This document shows positions 19,857 through 30,395 of a DNA stretch of 64,000 bases, piece after piece (the stretch's first letter is position 1; each line of letters starts with the position of its first letter). Source of the DNA: Methylobacter sp. (lineage in GTDB: Bacteria; Pseudomonadota; Gammaproteobacteria; Methylococcales; Methylomonadaceae); the NCBI GenBank assembly GCA_030699385.1, contig JAUYMY010000081.1, positions 1-64,000 of the forward strand. Reading direction: 5' to 3'. The position numbers were made by a program, and so were the translations under genes. The notes under the pieces are model-generated. The model was not told the DNA's origin. It did not search any database and saw nothing but the letters and a program-made list of their open reading frames with translations.

Positions 19857-21395
19857 TTACGCATTTACCCCGAAATCTTCAGGAAAATGATTTAAAGCGC
19901 TCAGTACAGGGTAGGGCGTCATGCCGCCTAATGCACAGAGGGAGCCGTTGAGCAAGGTGTCGCAAAGATCACGTAACAAAGGGATATTTTTATCGAGGTT
20001 GCGACCATTGATAATGTCGTCCATGACTTCTACGCCACGGGTGGAGCCAATGCGGCAAGGCGTGCATTTGCCGCAGGATTCGATTTTGCAAAATTCCATG
20101 CTGTAGCGCGCCATTTCAGCCATATTGACTGTATCGTCGAAGACGACGATGCCACCATGTCCGACGACCGCCCAGATGGCGGCAAAGGCTTCATAATCCA
20201 AGGGGGTATCAAATTGCGCTTCGGGCAAATAAGCGCCGAGCGGGCCGCCGACTTGCACTGCCTTAATTGGCCTGCCGGAAGCCGAGCCGCCGCCAAAATC
20301 GTAAAGCAATTCGCGCAAGGTCAAGCCAAAGCCCAATTCGACCAAGCCGGGGCGCTTGATATTGCCGGCCAATTGCACCGGCAGGGTGCCGCGCGAGCGT
20401 CCCATGCCGAAATCGCGGTAATAATCGCCGCCTTTATCCAGAATGACCGGCACTGACGCCAGCGAAATAACGTTGTTGACGACGGTGGGCTGGCCGAACA
20501 AGCCGCTGATGGCAGGCAAGGGCGGTTTAAAGCGCACCAGTCCGCGTTTGCCTTCCAGGCTTTCCATTAATGATGTTTCTTCGCCGCAAACATAGGCGCC
20601 AGCGCCCAGTCTGACTTCCAGATTAAAAGTTTTATCACTGCCTTGTATATTGTCGCCCAGGTAACCTTCCTGGTAAGCGGTTGCAATCGCGGCATTGAGT
20701 ATTTCTAATGCGTGAGGATATTCGACGCGCAGGTAGATATAGCCTTGTGTCGCATCGACAGCCAAACCTGCAATGGTCATGCCTTCGATCAATACGAACG
20801 GGTCACCTTCCATGACCATGCGGTCGGAAAAAGTACCGGAATCGCCTTCATCGGCATTGCAGATAATGTATTTTTGCAGCGATGCGGTGTTGAGCACCGT
20901 TTTCCATTTAATGCCGGTTGGAAAGGCGGCGCCCCCGCGTCCGCGTAAACCGGAATCGGTTACCGCCTGGACGATTTGCTCCTGGGTCATGTCCAGTGCA
21001 TTTTTCAAGCCGCGATAGCCGTCATTTTCAATGTAGTCAGTTAAGCTGACAGGATCGGTTTTGCCAATGCGGGCAAAGGTCAGGCGTTGTTGTTTTTTGA
21101 AATAATCGAGTTCTTCAGTCAGGCCCAAACCTAAAGTATGCGTGCCGCCTTCCGTAAAACTTGCATCGAACAAGCCGGGCACGTCGCCGGGTTGAACAGG
21201 GCCGTAGGCGACGTGTCCTGTACCTGTTGTCACTTCAACCAGCGGTTCCAGCCAGTACATGCCTCTTGAACCGTTACGGATCAGATTAATATCAATACCG
21301 CGTTTTGCGGCTTCCTGAACGATAGCGTTAGCGACGCGATCTGCACCCAATGAAACAGCGCTGGAATCGCAAGGAACATGAATAGTGATGCTCAT
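19857..21395 (-). CDS. fdsB: NAD-dependent formate dehydrogenase, beta (FMN/NADH) subunit
   Basis: This NuoF-like diaphorase subunit binds FMN, NAD+ and one [4Fe-4S] cluster and reduces NAD+ with electrons from FdsA. The 512-aa protein has an N-terminal thioredoxin-like region, then the NuoF core: [16 protein letters not shown] (NADH site), [13 protein letters not shown] (FMN site), [13 protein letters not shown], and the cluster motif [12 protein letters not shown]. It overlaps fdsG by 4 nt. Confidence 0.96.
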   Translation of the reverse strand: MSITIHVPCDSSAVSLGADRVANAIVQEAAKRGIDINLIRNGSRGMYWLEPLVEVTTGTGHVAYGPVQPGDVPGLFDASFTEGGTHTLGLGLTEELDYFKKQQRLTFARIGKTDPVSLTDYIENDGYRGLKNALDMTQEQIVQAVTDSGLRGRGGAAFPTGIKWKTVLNTASLQKYIICNADEGDSGTFSDRMVMEGDPFVLIEGMTIAGLAVDATQGYIYLRVEYPHALEILNAAIATAYQEGYLGDNIQGSDKTFNLEVRLGAGAYVCGEETSLMESLEGKRGLVRFKPPLPAISGLFGQPTVVNNVISLASVPVILDKGGDYYRDFGMGRSRGTLPVQLAGNIKRPGLVELGFGLTLRELLYDFGGGSASGRPIKAVQVGGPLGAYLPEAQFDTPLDYEAFAAIWAVVGHGGIVVFDDTVNMAEMARYSMEFCKIESCGKCTPCRIGSTRGVEVMDDIINGRNLDKNIPLLRDLCDTLLNGSLCALGGMTPYPVLSALNHFPEDFGVNA

Positions 21396-21868
21396 GCTGA
21401 TGCCTCTGTATTAGTGATAATGGCGTCAAAACTGTCCGCTGTTACGCGACCGTAAATGTCCTTGCCGATTTGCATGGCCGGTGAACAGGCGCAATTGCCC
21501 AGGCAGTAAACCGGCTCAAGGGAGAATTTTCCGTTTGCGGTGGTTTCGTGAAAATTAATGCCGAGTTTGCTTTTAACATGTTCTTCTAGCTGTTTTCCGC
21601 CCATCGCTTGACAGGATTCCGCACGACAAAGGTGGATGGTTTGCTGGCCCGGAGGTGTATCCCTGAAATAATGGTAAAAGCTGATAACACCATGCACTTC
21701 GGCGCGGGAAAGGCTGAGCGCCGTTGCGATATCCGGCACGCTGTTAGCCGGAATATAGCCCAAGGCATCTTGTATGCCATGTAGAATAGGTAAAAGTGCG
21801 CCGGGCTTGTCTTTAAGATCGGCGATTATTTCTTGCACGGTTGCTTGCATAGTCCCTGATTCTGTCAT
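21392..21868 (-). CDS. fdsG: NAD-dependent formate dehydrogenase, gamma subunit
   Basis: This NuoE-like thioredoxin-fold subunit carries one [2Fe-2S] cluster. The 158-aa protein has the cluster cysteines in [11 protein letters not shown] and [11 protein letters not shown]. Two starts are possible: the ATG used here, with a weak gagac site, or the Met six codons later, with caggga upstream. It is the first gene of fdsG-fdsB-hicA-hicB-fdsA-fdhD-fdsD. Confidence 0.95.
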   Translation of the reverse strand: MTESGTMQATVQEIIADLKDKPGALLPILHGIQDALGYIPANSVPDIATALSLSRAEVHGVISFYHYFRDTPPGQQTIHLCRAESCQAMGGKQLEEHVKSKLGINFHETTANGKFSLEPVYCLGNCACSPAMQIGKDIYGRVTADSFDAIITNTEASA

Positions 21869-21947
21869 GATCGTCTCAACTAAGGTGAATCCATTCAGAT
21901 TAAAACAACAGTTGCTCCTAACCGTTGCCTATTTGAGTGTGCCCACT

Positions 21948-21976
21948 AGGATAGCACAAGATATTTTGGCTGTAAA
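21948..21976 (-). promoter_or_regulatory. Candidate sigma-70 promoter of the fds operon
   Basis: On the reverse strand tttaca, 17 nt, tatcct, about 80 nt before the fdsG start. The space 21869-22449 between fdsG and rpmE is 580 bp; apart from this promoter and that of rpmE I see no gene in it. Confidence 0.45.
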
Positions 21977-22370
21977 AATGACTAAAATGAATTAGAAAAT
22001 GTAAGCTTTTTAGTCGATGCCGGTTATGTTCCTATTTATTAATGAATATTTTCTAAATGCTACGCCTTAAAATAACTTATCTGCTTTCGCGTAATAGACT
22101 GTTTACGAATATATCATGACGTTTTCAGGCACATTTCGCCGGAAGTTAAGTTAGCAGGTTGCCATTAATAACAAGAATAGCAAGTGATGTGGCGATTTAT
22201 TGATTACGAAGATTTTTTTCGCTCTGATATGTAGTGGCACTTGTAGTTCCTGTAGCTTCTTCAGAATTTTCGTAAAATATTCAATTTGTTATTTTTGCTG
22301 TAATGCCTTATTTGTAAGGTCTGCAGTGTTTCTGTTTAAGCGTTAATCATGCGCACAAATATAAATTGAG

Positions 22371-22399
22371 TTGCCAGCTTTTAATGAAATACGTATGAT
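22371..22399 (+). promoter_or_regulatory. Candidate sigma-70 promoter of rpmE
   Basis: ttgcca, 17 nt, tatgat, about 50 nt before the rpmE start. The leader then has a small gccc-gttgt-gggc hairpin (about 22424-22436). Confidence 0.55.
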
Positions 22400-22449
22400 A
22401 CGGGGTTCTCTAATAAGTATGTGGCCCGTTGTGGGCAATGTGAAGTGAT

Positions 22450-22650
22450 ATGAAACCAGAAATTCATCCAGAATATAAGCAAATTACCGTGACTTGCGGT
22501 TGTGGCAATAAATTTGAAACCGGTTCTGTATTGAGTAAGGATTTGCAAATTGAGGTTTGTTCTTCATGCCATCCTTTTTATACAGGAAAACAACGTGTTG
22601 TTGATACGGCCGGGCGTGTTGATAAGTTCCGTAAAAAATATGGTAAATAA
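22450..22650 (+). CDS. rpmE: 50S ribosomal protein L31 (zinc-binding form)
   Basis: This 66-aa ribosomal protein has the four cysteines of the zinc-binding C+ form of L31 in CGCGNKF and [10 protein letters not shown]. The end [10 protein letters not shown] is typical of the family. It is followed by a strong terminator and stands alone. Confidence 0.97.
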   Translation: MKPEIHPEYKQITVTCGCGNKFETGSVLSKDLQIEVCSSCHPFYTGKQRVVDTAGRVDKFRKKYGK

Positions 22651-22727
22651 TTTTTTGTGGTTTTTTTGCTTAGAAATATGTTGAAAATATAAAAAAGTTA
22701 TAGCCTGTTTCGTTGTGTAGACATCAT

Positions 22728-22765
22728 AAAAAAGCCAGTGCAACTTTGTTGTACTGGCTTTTTTT
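22728..22765 (+). terminator. Terminator after rpmE
   Basis: The long stem aaagccagt-g-caac/gttg-t-actggcttt is followed by T-run. The A-run on the other side lets it also serve the convergent gene at 22839-23276. Confidence 0.9.
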
Positions 22766-22838
22766 GCGCTCACGAATTGTCGTTGTGTTTACGGCGGGTC
22801 GGTGTGCAAGTTTTTGTGTTGGCGTTGCGGCAGGATAT

Positions 22839-23276
22839 TTAAAGTGAATCTAAACCCGATAGTCCTTCAATTGACCAGTTGGCAGGATCAAGGATGCCTT
22901 CTTGGTCATCGCCATTTTTATAATTAATGCGGCAGGCGTATTTTTTTGTCGACGTGACTGTTGTTGCGTTGGTGAGCTCAATTTCGGCATTGATTACATA
23001 TTGGTAGTTTCCTAAACTCCATGCGTTAATGGGTTTTTCAGGGAAGCTGGCAGACGTGTCGGAGTCGAGCTTAGATTTAATGTAGCTATTACAATGGTTA
23101 AAGGCTAGTGCTGTTAGCGGGGTGGAGATGGAGTCTTGGCCGCCTTGGTCGTTGCTGTCAACGAGGAATAAATCTGATTGAATTATTTTGTAAACGAAAG
23201 GCATGACAACTTCTTTTTGGACTAAAAGTAGTGTTGTCAGTGCGACGATAAAAATTAGGATGGAATATTTTTTCAT
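22839..23276 (-). CDS. Unknown envelope protein with N-terminal membrane anchor
   Basis: This 145-aa protein begins with a short positive start and one hydrophobic segment (YSILIFIVALTTLLLV) that could be an uncleaved anchor or a signal peptide. The rest is soluble with two Cys (FNHCNSYIKS, KYACRINYKNGDD) that could form a disulfide in the periplasm. No family recognised. It converges with rpmE and is divergent from pmoC, with about 280 bp between the start codons. Confidence 0.6.
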   Translation of the reverse strand: MKKYSILIFIVALTTLLLVQKEVVMPFVYKIIQSDLFLVDSNDQGGQDSISTPLTALAFNHCNSYIKSKLDSDTSASFPEKPINAWSLGNYQYVINAEIELTNATTVTSTKKYACRINYKNGDDQEGILDPANWSIEGLSGLDSL

Positions 23277-23411
23277 GGAGTCAAGATAGCTGAAGTTAAA
23301 AAATAATTAAGACTGAAATTAATTCTAGCAGGAATCAATATTTTAAGTGTGACGAATTAATGGGCAAAAAAGTCTCCTCACAAGGAAATGTATTTGATGC
23401 TTGTTTTTGAC

Positions 23412-23439
23412 TTGACAAGGTTAATTGAACTGGTAGACT
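23412..23439 (+). promoter_or_regulatory. Sigma-70 promoter of pmoCAB
   Basis: ttgaca, 16 nt, tagact: a perfect -35 box and a good -10 box about 130 nt before the pmoC start. This fits the strong sigma-70-type pmo promoters known in methanotrophs and implies a long leader. Confidence 0.7.
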
Positions 23440-23570
23440 GACAGCTCACTAAATTGACTTGGTGTCACTTGAGTTCTTGGAATTATTTTAAGTACGGGTG
23501 AGAAAAAGGAGTTGTAACTATAGCCCCTAGCCATAACAAGCTGGGGATTTGATAATTTTTGGAGGTAGAA

Positions 23571-24323
23571 ATGGCAGCTACAACTGAATCAGTGAGAGCT
23601 GATGCTGCGGAAGCACCGCTGTTAAATAAAAGAAATATGATCCTTGGAGCGCTGCTTTATGTAGTGTTTTATGCTTGGGTTCGTTGGTATGAAGGTGTCT
23701 ACGGCTGGTCAGCTGGTCTAGATTCATTCGCACCTGAATTCGAAACATACTGGATGAACTTTCTTTATATTGAGTTCGTTTTAGAAGTAGCAACTGCAGG
23801 TATCCTGTGGGGTTACATCTGGAAAAGTCGTGATCGTAAAGTGATGTCAATCACCCCAAGAGAAGAGTTGAGAAGACACTTTACTCATTGGACTTGGTTG
23901 GTAATGTATGGCTTCGCTATTTATTACGGCGCTAGCTACTTCACAGAGCAAGATGGAACATGGCATCAAACTATCGTTCGTGATACTGACTTTACACCAA
24001 GTCACATCATCGAATTTTACTTGAGCTATCCTATCTATATTATTACTGGCGGCGCTGCTTTCTTATATGCAAAAACCAGACTTCCTACTTATCAACAAGG
24101 TCTGCACCTTCAGTATATGGTAGCAGTTGTTGGTCCTTTCATGATTCTGCCAAATGTTGGTTTGAATGAATGGGGTCATACTTTCTGGTTCATGGAAGAG
24201 TTGTTTGTTGCTCCTTTGCACTACGGCTTCGTATTCTTCGGATGGGCAGCTTTAGGTGTAATGGGTGTTGTGAACACAGAAGTTATAGCTATTGCTAAGC
24301 TTCTGAAGAAAGACTTGGCTTAA
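23571..24323 (+). CDS. pmoC: Particulate methane monooxygenase subunit C
   Basis: PmoC is the membrane subunit of pMMO, which oxidises methane to methanol in intracytoplasmic membranes. The track start (TTG, 23559) lies before the ribosome-binding site; ggaggt precedes ATG 23571, giving 250 aa, the normal length. Several membrane helices are visible. The conserved metal-site residues Asp, His, His are in DTDFTPSHIIEFYLSYP and the next helix, where the copper centre thought to be catalytic lies. It is the first gene of pmoCAB. Confidence 0.97.
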   Translation: MAATTESVRADAAEAPLLNKRNMILGALLYVVFYAWVRWYEGVYGWSAGLDSFAPEFETYWMNFLYIEFVLEVATAGILWGYIWKSRDRKVMSITPREELRRHFTHWTWLVMYGFAIYYGASYFTEQDGTWHQTIVRDTDFTPSHIIEFYLSYPIYIITGGAAFLYAKTRLPTYQQGLHLQYMVAVVGPFMILPNVGLNEWGHTFWFMEELFVAPLHYGFVFFGWAALGVMGVVNTEVIAIAKLLKKDLA

Positions 24324-24354
24324 ATAATAAGTCTTTGGTTGTAATTACTATCTC

Positions 24355-24391
24355 CTTGCTGTTTCGCTTTTTTTCAGGGCGAAACGGCTAA
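24355..24391 (+). promoter_or_regulatory. Stem-loop between pmoC and pmoA
   Basis: cttgctgtttcgc pairs with gcgaaacggctaag (one bulge, one G-U) around an 11-nt loop. There is no terminal T-run after the stem. It lies in the 121-nt pmoC-pmoA gap and could be a processing or stability element that sets subunit ratios. Confidence 0.55.
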
Positions 24392-24444
24392 GGTCAAGAT
24401 GGTTAATTAATAAAAATAATTTAAATCCTTTAGGAGGTAAGCTA

Positions 24445-25188
24445 ATGAGCGCATCTCAATCAGCTGTACGTTCACGCGCAGAAGCCGTTAAAGTTTCTCG
24501 CACGTTCGACTGGCTAATTCTATTTGTATTGTTCTTTGTTGTACTTGGTGGTTATCACATTCACTACATGTTAACTGGTGGTGACTGGGATTTCTGGACT
24601 GACTGGAAAGATCGTCGTCTATGGGTAACCGTAGCACCAATCGTTTCAATCACTTTTCCTGCAGCTGTGCAAGCAGTTTTGTGGTGGAGATACCGTCTGC
24701 CTTTTGGTGCAGTAGTTTGCATCTTGGGTCTGTTGTTAGGTGAGTGGGTCAACAGATATTTGAACTTCTGGGGATGGACTTATTTCCCAGTAAACTTCTG
24801 CTTCCCTTCAAACTTAATGCCAGGCGCTATCGTTCTTGACGTTATCTTGATGCTGTCAGGCAGCATGACACTGACTGCTGTTCTTGGTGGTTTGGCGTGG
24901 GGTCTGTTGTTCTATCCAGGTAACTGGCCAATCATTGCTCCATTACATGTTCCTGTTGAATACAACGGCATGATGATGACACTTGCTGATTTACAAGGTT
25001 ACCACTACGTAAGAACTGGTACTCCTGAGTACATCAGAATGGTTGAAAAAGGTACATTAAGAACATTCGGTAAAGACGTTGCTCCAGTATCAGCGTTCTT
25101 CTCTGGTTTCGTGAGTATCTTGATTTACTTCTTGTGGCATTTCTTCGGTAAATGGTTCGGTGGTACTTCATTCACCCAAAGCGTTTAA
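24445..25188 (+). CDS. pmoA: Particulate methane monooxygenase subunit A
   Basis: PmoA is the integral membrane subunit of pMMO and the usual phylogenetic marker of methanotrophs. At 247 aa it is exactly the usual length. It carries the conserved segments used as PCR targets: GGDWDFWTDWKDRRLW and, near the other end, YHYVRTGTPEYIRMVE. It follows taggaggt 7 nt before ATG. The clear methane-type signature separates it from ammonia monooxygenase AmoA. Confidence 0.98.
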   Translation: MSASQSAVRSRAEAVKVSRTFDWLILFVLFFVVLGGYHIHYMLTGGDWDFWTDWKDRRLWVTVAPIVSITFPAAVQAVLWWRYRLPFGAVVCILGLLLGEWVNRYLNFWGWTYFPVNFCFPSNLMPGAIVLDVILMLSGSMTLTAVLGGLAWGLLFYPGNWPIIAPLHVPVEYNGMMMTLADLQGYHYVRTGTPEYIRMVEKGTLRTFGKDVAPVSAFFSGFVSILIYFLWHFFGKWFGGTSFTQSV

Positions 25189-25300
25189 TCGCGATTGGTT
25201 GTAAGAAAAACACACAAAAAGACTGATGTTAGCAATAAAAATATAATGTTGACATCAGATACTCTGAAAACTATAGATTCTCTATTATAGAGGAGGATAT

Positions 25301-26545
25301 ATGAAATTAATAAAAGACAAGGTTGCTAAATTATCCTTTGTCGCACTGCTGGTAACTGTTACAGCAGCGATGTTTTACACACCAACTGCATCTGCTCATG
25401 GTGAAAAGTCGCAAGCCGCTTTCATGCGTATGCGTACAATTCATTGGTTTGACCTGAACTGGTCAAAAGACACTGTTGCTGTTAATGATACAATGACAAT
25501 TTCTGGTAAATTCCACGTTTTCGCTGGATGGCCTGAAACTGTTGATAAACCAGAAGTATCTTTCTTGAACATTGGTATTCCAGGCCCTGTATTTATTCGT
25601 CAAGGTTCATGGATCGGTGGTCAATTAGTTCCTCGTTCAGTTAGTTTGGAACTGGGTGAAACTTATGAGTTTAAAGTATTGTTGAAAGCACGTCGTCCAG
25701 GTGACTGGCACGTACACACAATGATGAACGTTCAAGGCGGTGGTCCAATCATCGGTCCAGGTAAATGGGTAACTGTTACTGGTTCTATGGGATCATTTGT
25801 TAACCCTGTAACTACATTGTTGGGCGATACTATTGACTTAGAAACATATAACCTGAGTAACACTTACTTCTGGCATGCTTTCTGGTATGGCTTAGGTTTG
25901 GTTTGGTTGGGATATTGGGTTCGTAAACCAATATTCGTTCCACGTTACCTGGCTATTGAAGCAGGAAAAGCAGACTCTTTGATCACTGCTACTGACAGAA
26001 AAGTTGCAATGGGCTTTGCAGCAGGTACTCTTGCGATAGTTGCTTTCACTATGAGCAGCACAAACGCAGCATATCCTGTTACAACACCACTGCAAGCTGG
26101 TTTGTTACGCGGCATGAAAACATTTGAAATGCCTGCTAAGTCTGTTACTGTTAAAGTCGAAGATGCAACTTACCGTGTGCCAGGTCGTGCTATGCAAATG
26201 ACACTGACTATCACTAATAACGGTGATTCTGCAGTACGTTTGGGTGAGTTCAACACTGCTGGTGTTCGTTTCTTAGATCCTGCTGTACATGAAGATGAAA
26301 CAGGCTATCCAGATGACTTGTTGGCTGAAGAAGGTTTGACTGTTAGCGATAACAGCCCAATCGCTCCAGGTACTACAAGAACTGTACAAGTTACTGCTTC
26401 TGACGCAGCTTGGGAAGTTTACCGTTTAGCTGACTTGATCTATGATCCAGACAGCCGTTTTGCTGGTTTGTTATTCTTCTTTAATGAAGCTGGCGACCGT
26501 CAAATGGTTATGGTTGACGCTCCATTAATTCCATCTTTCATTTAA
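25301..26545 (+). CDS. pmoB: Particulate methane monooxygenase subunit B (copper-binding)
   Basis: PmoB has two periplasmic cupredoxin domains joined by two membrane helices. The 414-aa protein has a signal peptide cleaved before His33 (ASA-HGEK). His33 with His137 and His139 (GDWHVHTMM) forms the known copper site; all three residues fall at these positions. The helices are near 190-210 and 232-252. An aggagg site precedes ATG. It is the last gene of the operon, followed by a terminator; no pmoD follows. Confidence 0.98.
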   Translation: MKLIKDKVAKLSFVALLVTVTAAMFYTPTASAHGEKSQAAFMRMRTIHWFDLNWSKDTVAVNDTMTISGKFHVFAGWPETVDKPEVSFLNIGIPGPVFIRQGSWIGGQLVPRSVSLELGETYEFKVLLKARRPGDWHVHTMMNVQGGGPIIGPGKWVTVTGSMGSFVNPVTTLLGDTIDLETYNLSNTYFWHAFWYGLGLVWLGYWVRKPIFVPRYLAIEAGKADSLITATDRKVAMGFAAGTLAIVAFTMSSTNAAYPVTTPLQAGLLRGMKTFEMPAKSVTVKVEDATYRVPGRAMQMTLTITNNGDSAVRLGEFNTAGVRFLDPAVHEDETGYPDDLLAEEGLTVSDNSPIAPGTTRTVQVTASDAAWEVYRLADLIYDPDSRFAGLLFFFNEAGDRQMVMVDAPLIPSFI

Positions 26546-26590
26546 TGAAATAATCAATCGATAACCTTAGGGTTATTAGTTGAGGAATTG

Positions 26591-26627
26591 AAACCCTCGT
26601 TACCTAGTGGTAGCGAGGGTTTTTTTA
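26591..26627 (+). terminator. Terminator of pmoCAB
   Basis: aaccctcgttacctagtggtagcgagggt followed by T7, 46 nt after the pmoB stop. Confidence 0.92.
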
Positions 26628-26874
26628 TGGGACTTCGTTTATAATTCATCACTGAAATAGATAATTTGCGTATATCTCTAAGTACGCGTTATTGTTAAGT
26701 TTCAATGTTAATTCTGGTCGAGTATCAATACTTAAGGCTGTGTTGTCTTATCTGGTTTTTGATGAACTCACAAAATATATCAGAGTAGATTACTAACTCT
26801 ATCTGTCAAAATACTGCAATTTTCGCTTAAGTAATTTCCTGGTTGGCCTTTATTTCTGTTGGAAATATGTTTGT
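26628..26874. other. Intergenic space without recognised gene
   Basis: AT-rich sequence between the pmo terminator and a glycosyltransferase ORF. No ORF with a ribosome-binding site, tRNA or clear hairpin was seen. It should hold the promoter of the next gene. Confidence 0.5.
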
Positions 26875-27813
26875 TTGACGCTATGGCTAAAATATTATTC
26901 CTGTTTTTCGGCGTGTAAGGCACGCAGCATAATAATTACATCATCAGTGCTCTCTACAATAAAAAATAATTTCGGTTCCGAATTAAATTCACATTTGCCT
27001 TCGTGTGAGTTGATCAACGGTGGTTTGCGCGCCAAAAATATTTATAAGCGTTCGCTGCCGGGTAAGCCTTTAATTTCGATTATTACTGTGGTGTTTAATG
27101 GCGCAGAAACTTTGCAGGACACCATAGTGAGTGTCATGAGGCAAAGTTATACCAATATTGAGTACATTGTTATTGATGGTGGTTCTAGCGATGCAACGGT
27201 TGATATTTTGAGGCAGTATGATCAGACCATTGATTATTGGCTTAGTGAAAAAGATGGTGGTATTTATGATGCGATGAATAAAGGTATAGCCGTTTGCACA
27301 GGTGATTATGTGGGCATGTTAAATTCAGATGATATGCTTTCTGGTGAGTATGTCGTGCAGGATATAGTTGATAGGTTTTGTCAAACGCAAGTCGATGCCG
27401 TTTTTTCATATCTGAATATTGTCGATAAAAATAATATCAAAAAAATACGACGGAAATATCGGGTTTCTAAATTCAGTCTGGCATTATTGCGGATGGGTGT
27501 GATGCCCGCTCATCCTACTTTTTATTGTAAAAAATCATGTTATGAGCAGGCTGGGGAATATAAAACAGATTATAAAATTGCTGCCGATTTTGAAATGTTG
27601 ACTCGGTTGCTGGTCAGACAAAAAATAGCATGGTCATTTATTGATAGAGTGACAGTAATAATGCGTTCAGGTGGATTGAGTGATAGTGGGTTAATGAGTC
27701 GTATTAAATTGAATTGTGAGATTGTCCGTGCGTGTAAGGAGAATGGTTTGTACACGAATTGGTTATTTTTGGTACTAAAGCTCCCTATCCGATTGTTTGA
27801 GTTAATGCGTTGA
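26875..27813 (+). CDS. Family 2 glycosyltransferase (WcaE-like); start uncertain
   Basis: This is a GT-A enzyme that transfers a sugar from a nucleotide donor, likely for a surface polysaccharide. The core starts at LISIITVVFNGAETLQDTI, followed by YIVIDGGSSDATVDIL, the acidic LNSDDM (metal DXD equivalent) and a C-terminal HPTFYCKK/FEM region. The track start is TTG with no ribosome-binding site and no in-frame ATG before the core. Homology probably begins near GGLRAKNIYKRSLPGKP (about 27020), so the true start lies upstream of that. A related enzyme is at 53724-54572. Here it is isolated between pmo and dapB. Confidence 0.82.
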   Translation: MTLWLKYYSCFSACKARSIIITSSVLSTIKNNFGSELNSHLPSCELINGGLRAKNIYKRSLPGKPLISIITVVFNGAETLQDTIVSVMRQSYTNIEYIVIDGGSSDATVDILRQYDQTIDYWLSEKDGGIYDAMNKGIAVCTGDYVGMLNSDDMLSGEYVVQDIVDRFCQTQVDAVFSYLNIVDKNNIKKIRRKYRVSKFSLALLRMGVMPAHPTFYCKKSCYEQAGEYKTDYKIAADFEMLTRLLVRQKIAWSFIDRVTVIMRSGGLSDSGLMSRIKLNCEIVRACKENGLYTNWLFLVLKLPIRLFELMR

Positions 27814-28162
27814 ATTAATTGCGTATTTTCAAGCTGTCAATTCAAGTATAAAAAATTCATGATTGTGCCGGATTATGGGGGCTGTCGAAAAACGGAAATC
27901 AATAGATTCTCTAGCCAATTGTCGTGATATGAAAATCTGGGTGCGATTAAAAGTGAGGGGAATGTGTAAAATACCGCAGGGCTACCGCATTTGACTTTTA
28001 AATATATTGTTTAATCAATATGTTGAAATATTTGATGCTGCTTTTAGACATTTTTTCTGTTTATAGGATATTGATTCTAAATAATTTTTATTTTAATGCG
28101 TTTGCCCTGGAGAAGTTACTGATAAGTGTCAAATATGGGGTGGGCAAACTCGAACATTAGGA
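27814..28162. other. Intergenic space without recognised gene
   Basis: A 349-bp AT-rich stretch between convergent genes (glycosyltransferase + and dapB -). No ORF with supporting signals and no clear terminator hairpin was seen. Confidence 0.5.
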
Positions 28163-28969
<807 letters not shown>

Positions 28970-30118
28970 TTATCCTGTTAGTTTGTCGAAAAAGCTTTTT
29001 ACGCCGTCAGTCCATGAGGACTCTTGCGGGCTATGATGTTTGCCGCCGCCGGACAAAGATTCATTGAGTTCTTCGACCAGCGCCTTTTGTTCTTTGGTCA
29101 AATGCACCGGCGTTTCCACCTGTACCTTGCACAATAAATCGCCGGCAGCGCCACCTCTAACCGGCTTGACGCCTTTGCCGCGCAAGCGGAACAATTTTCC
29201 GGTTTGCGTTTCGGCAGGAATTTTCAACAGCACTTTGCCGTTTAAGGTCGGCACTTCCAGTTCGCCGCCCAAACACGCGGTAGGAAAGCTGATAGGCACT
29301 TCGCAATATAAATTTGCGCCATCGCGGGTAAAAATCTCATGATCTTTGACTTGCACCTGGACGTATAAATCGCCTGCCGGGCCGCCGTGTTCGCCGGCTT
29401 CACCTTCTCCAGCCAAACGAATGCGGTCTCCGGTATCGACGCCTGCCGGGATTTTTGCCGACAAGGTTTTATTTTCTTGAACCCTGCCCTGACCATGACA
29501 CGAACCGCAAGGGTCTTTTATCTGTTTGCCGGCGCCGCGACAAGTCGGACAGGTTTGCTGGACTGAAAAAAAGCCCTGCTGCATCCTGACTTGGCCGTGA
29601 CCGTGGCAGGTTGAGCAAATGACTGGGCTGGTGCCTTTTTTAGCGCCCGAACCGCTACACACGCCGCAAGTCACTAACACCGGCACACGGATTTTAGCGT
29701 CGGTACCGAACACCGCTTCTTCGAGTGTCAATTCCAGGTTGTAACGCAAATCTGAGCCGCGTTGGACATTGCTGCGTTGTTGTCTTCCCCCGCCACCGCC
29801 ACCAAAAATGTCGCCAAAAATGTCGCTGAAACTTTCACCGGCACCAAAACCGCCAAAGCCGCCCGCACCACGGCCGCCACCCATAGAAGGATCTATTCCG
29901 GCATGGCCGAACTGGTCGTAAGCAGAACGTTTTTTAGGATCGGATAAGACCTCGTAAGCTTCTTTGATCAGCTTAAACTTGGCCTCAGCTTCGACCGGAT
30001 TATCTTTATTTCGGTCAGGATGAAATTTCATCGCCTTACTGCGATAGCTTTTCTTAATCTCTGCGTCACTGGCGTTTCTGTCTACACCGAGAAGCTTGTA
30101 AAAATCTTCTTTTGCCAT
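28970..30118 (-). CDS. dnaJ: Chaperone DnaJ (Hsp40, type I)
   Basis: DnaJ is the co-chaperone that delivers substrates to DnaK and stimulates its ATPase. The 382-aa protein has a J domain with HPD (KFHPDRNKD, about residues 32-40), a long Gly/Phe linker (70-120), four zinc-finger repeats of CXXCXGXG type ([32 protein letters not shown]), and the C-terminal substrate-binding domains. The gap to dnaK is 277 bp and contains a CACGAA-family inverted repeat. Confidence 0.97.
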   Translation of the reverse strand: MAKEDFYKLLGVDRNASDAEIKKSYRSKAMKFHPDRNKDNPVEAEAKFKLIKEAYEVLSDPKKRSAYDQFGHAGIDPSMGGGRGAGGFGGFGAGESFSDIFGDIFGGGGGGRQQRSNVQRGSDLRYNLELTLEEAVFGTDAKIRVPVLVTCGVCSGSGAKKGTSPVICSTCHGHGQVRMQQGFFSVQQTCPTCRGAGKQIKDPCGSCHGQGRVQENKTLSAKIPAGVDTGDRIRLAGEGEAGEHGGPAGDLYVQVQVKDHEIFTRDGANLYCEVPISFPTACLGGELEVPTLNGKVLLKIPAETQTGKLFRLRGKGVKPVRGGAAGDLLCKVQVETPVHLTKEQKALVEELNESLSGGGKHHSPQESSWTDGVKSFFDKLTG

Positions 30119-30285
30119 GGTTCAATAGTCTATTGTTGGATTTTGGTGATTATCATCGTCTAATTTTTTTCGGGACACCCCGTAATTCAGGATAAGAGAC
30201 GGTTACGTTGCTGCGGCAATGTGGCTCCACATAGGTATCAAAAAGTCAGTTTGCTCAATTAATAATCGATGTTTATTAAACCGCA

Positions 30286-30340
30286 AAAGAACGCGAAGGG
30301 ACACGAAGTTTTTTCTTCGCGAGCTTCGTGTTCTTCGTAG
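30286..30340. repeat. Interspersed inverted repeat, CACGAA family
   Basis: gaacgcgaagggacacgaag faces cttcgcgagcttcgtgttc. It lies in the dnaK-dnaJ gap inside the operon, so it is transcribed and would form an RNA hairpin between the two coding regions. Confidence 0.75.
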
Positions 30341-30395
30341 TTTTATGTCTTAAGTTAATGACTCTGGGGGGTAAAGTACGCCCCCAGTCTACATT

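Noticed and set aside
23559-23570. Longer pmoC reading with TTG start
   Set aside because: It would start before the ggaggt site; ATG 23571 with ideal spacing and the usual PmoC length is clearly better.
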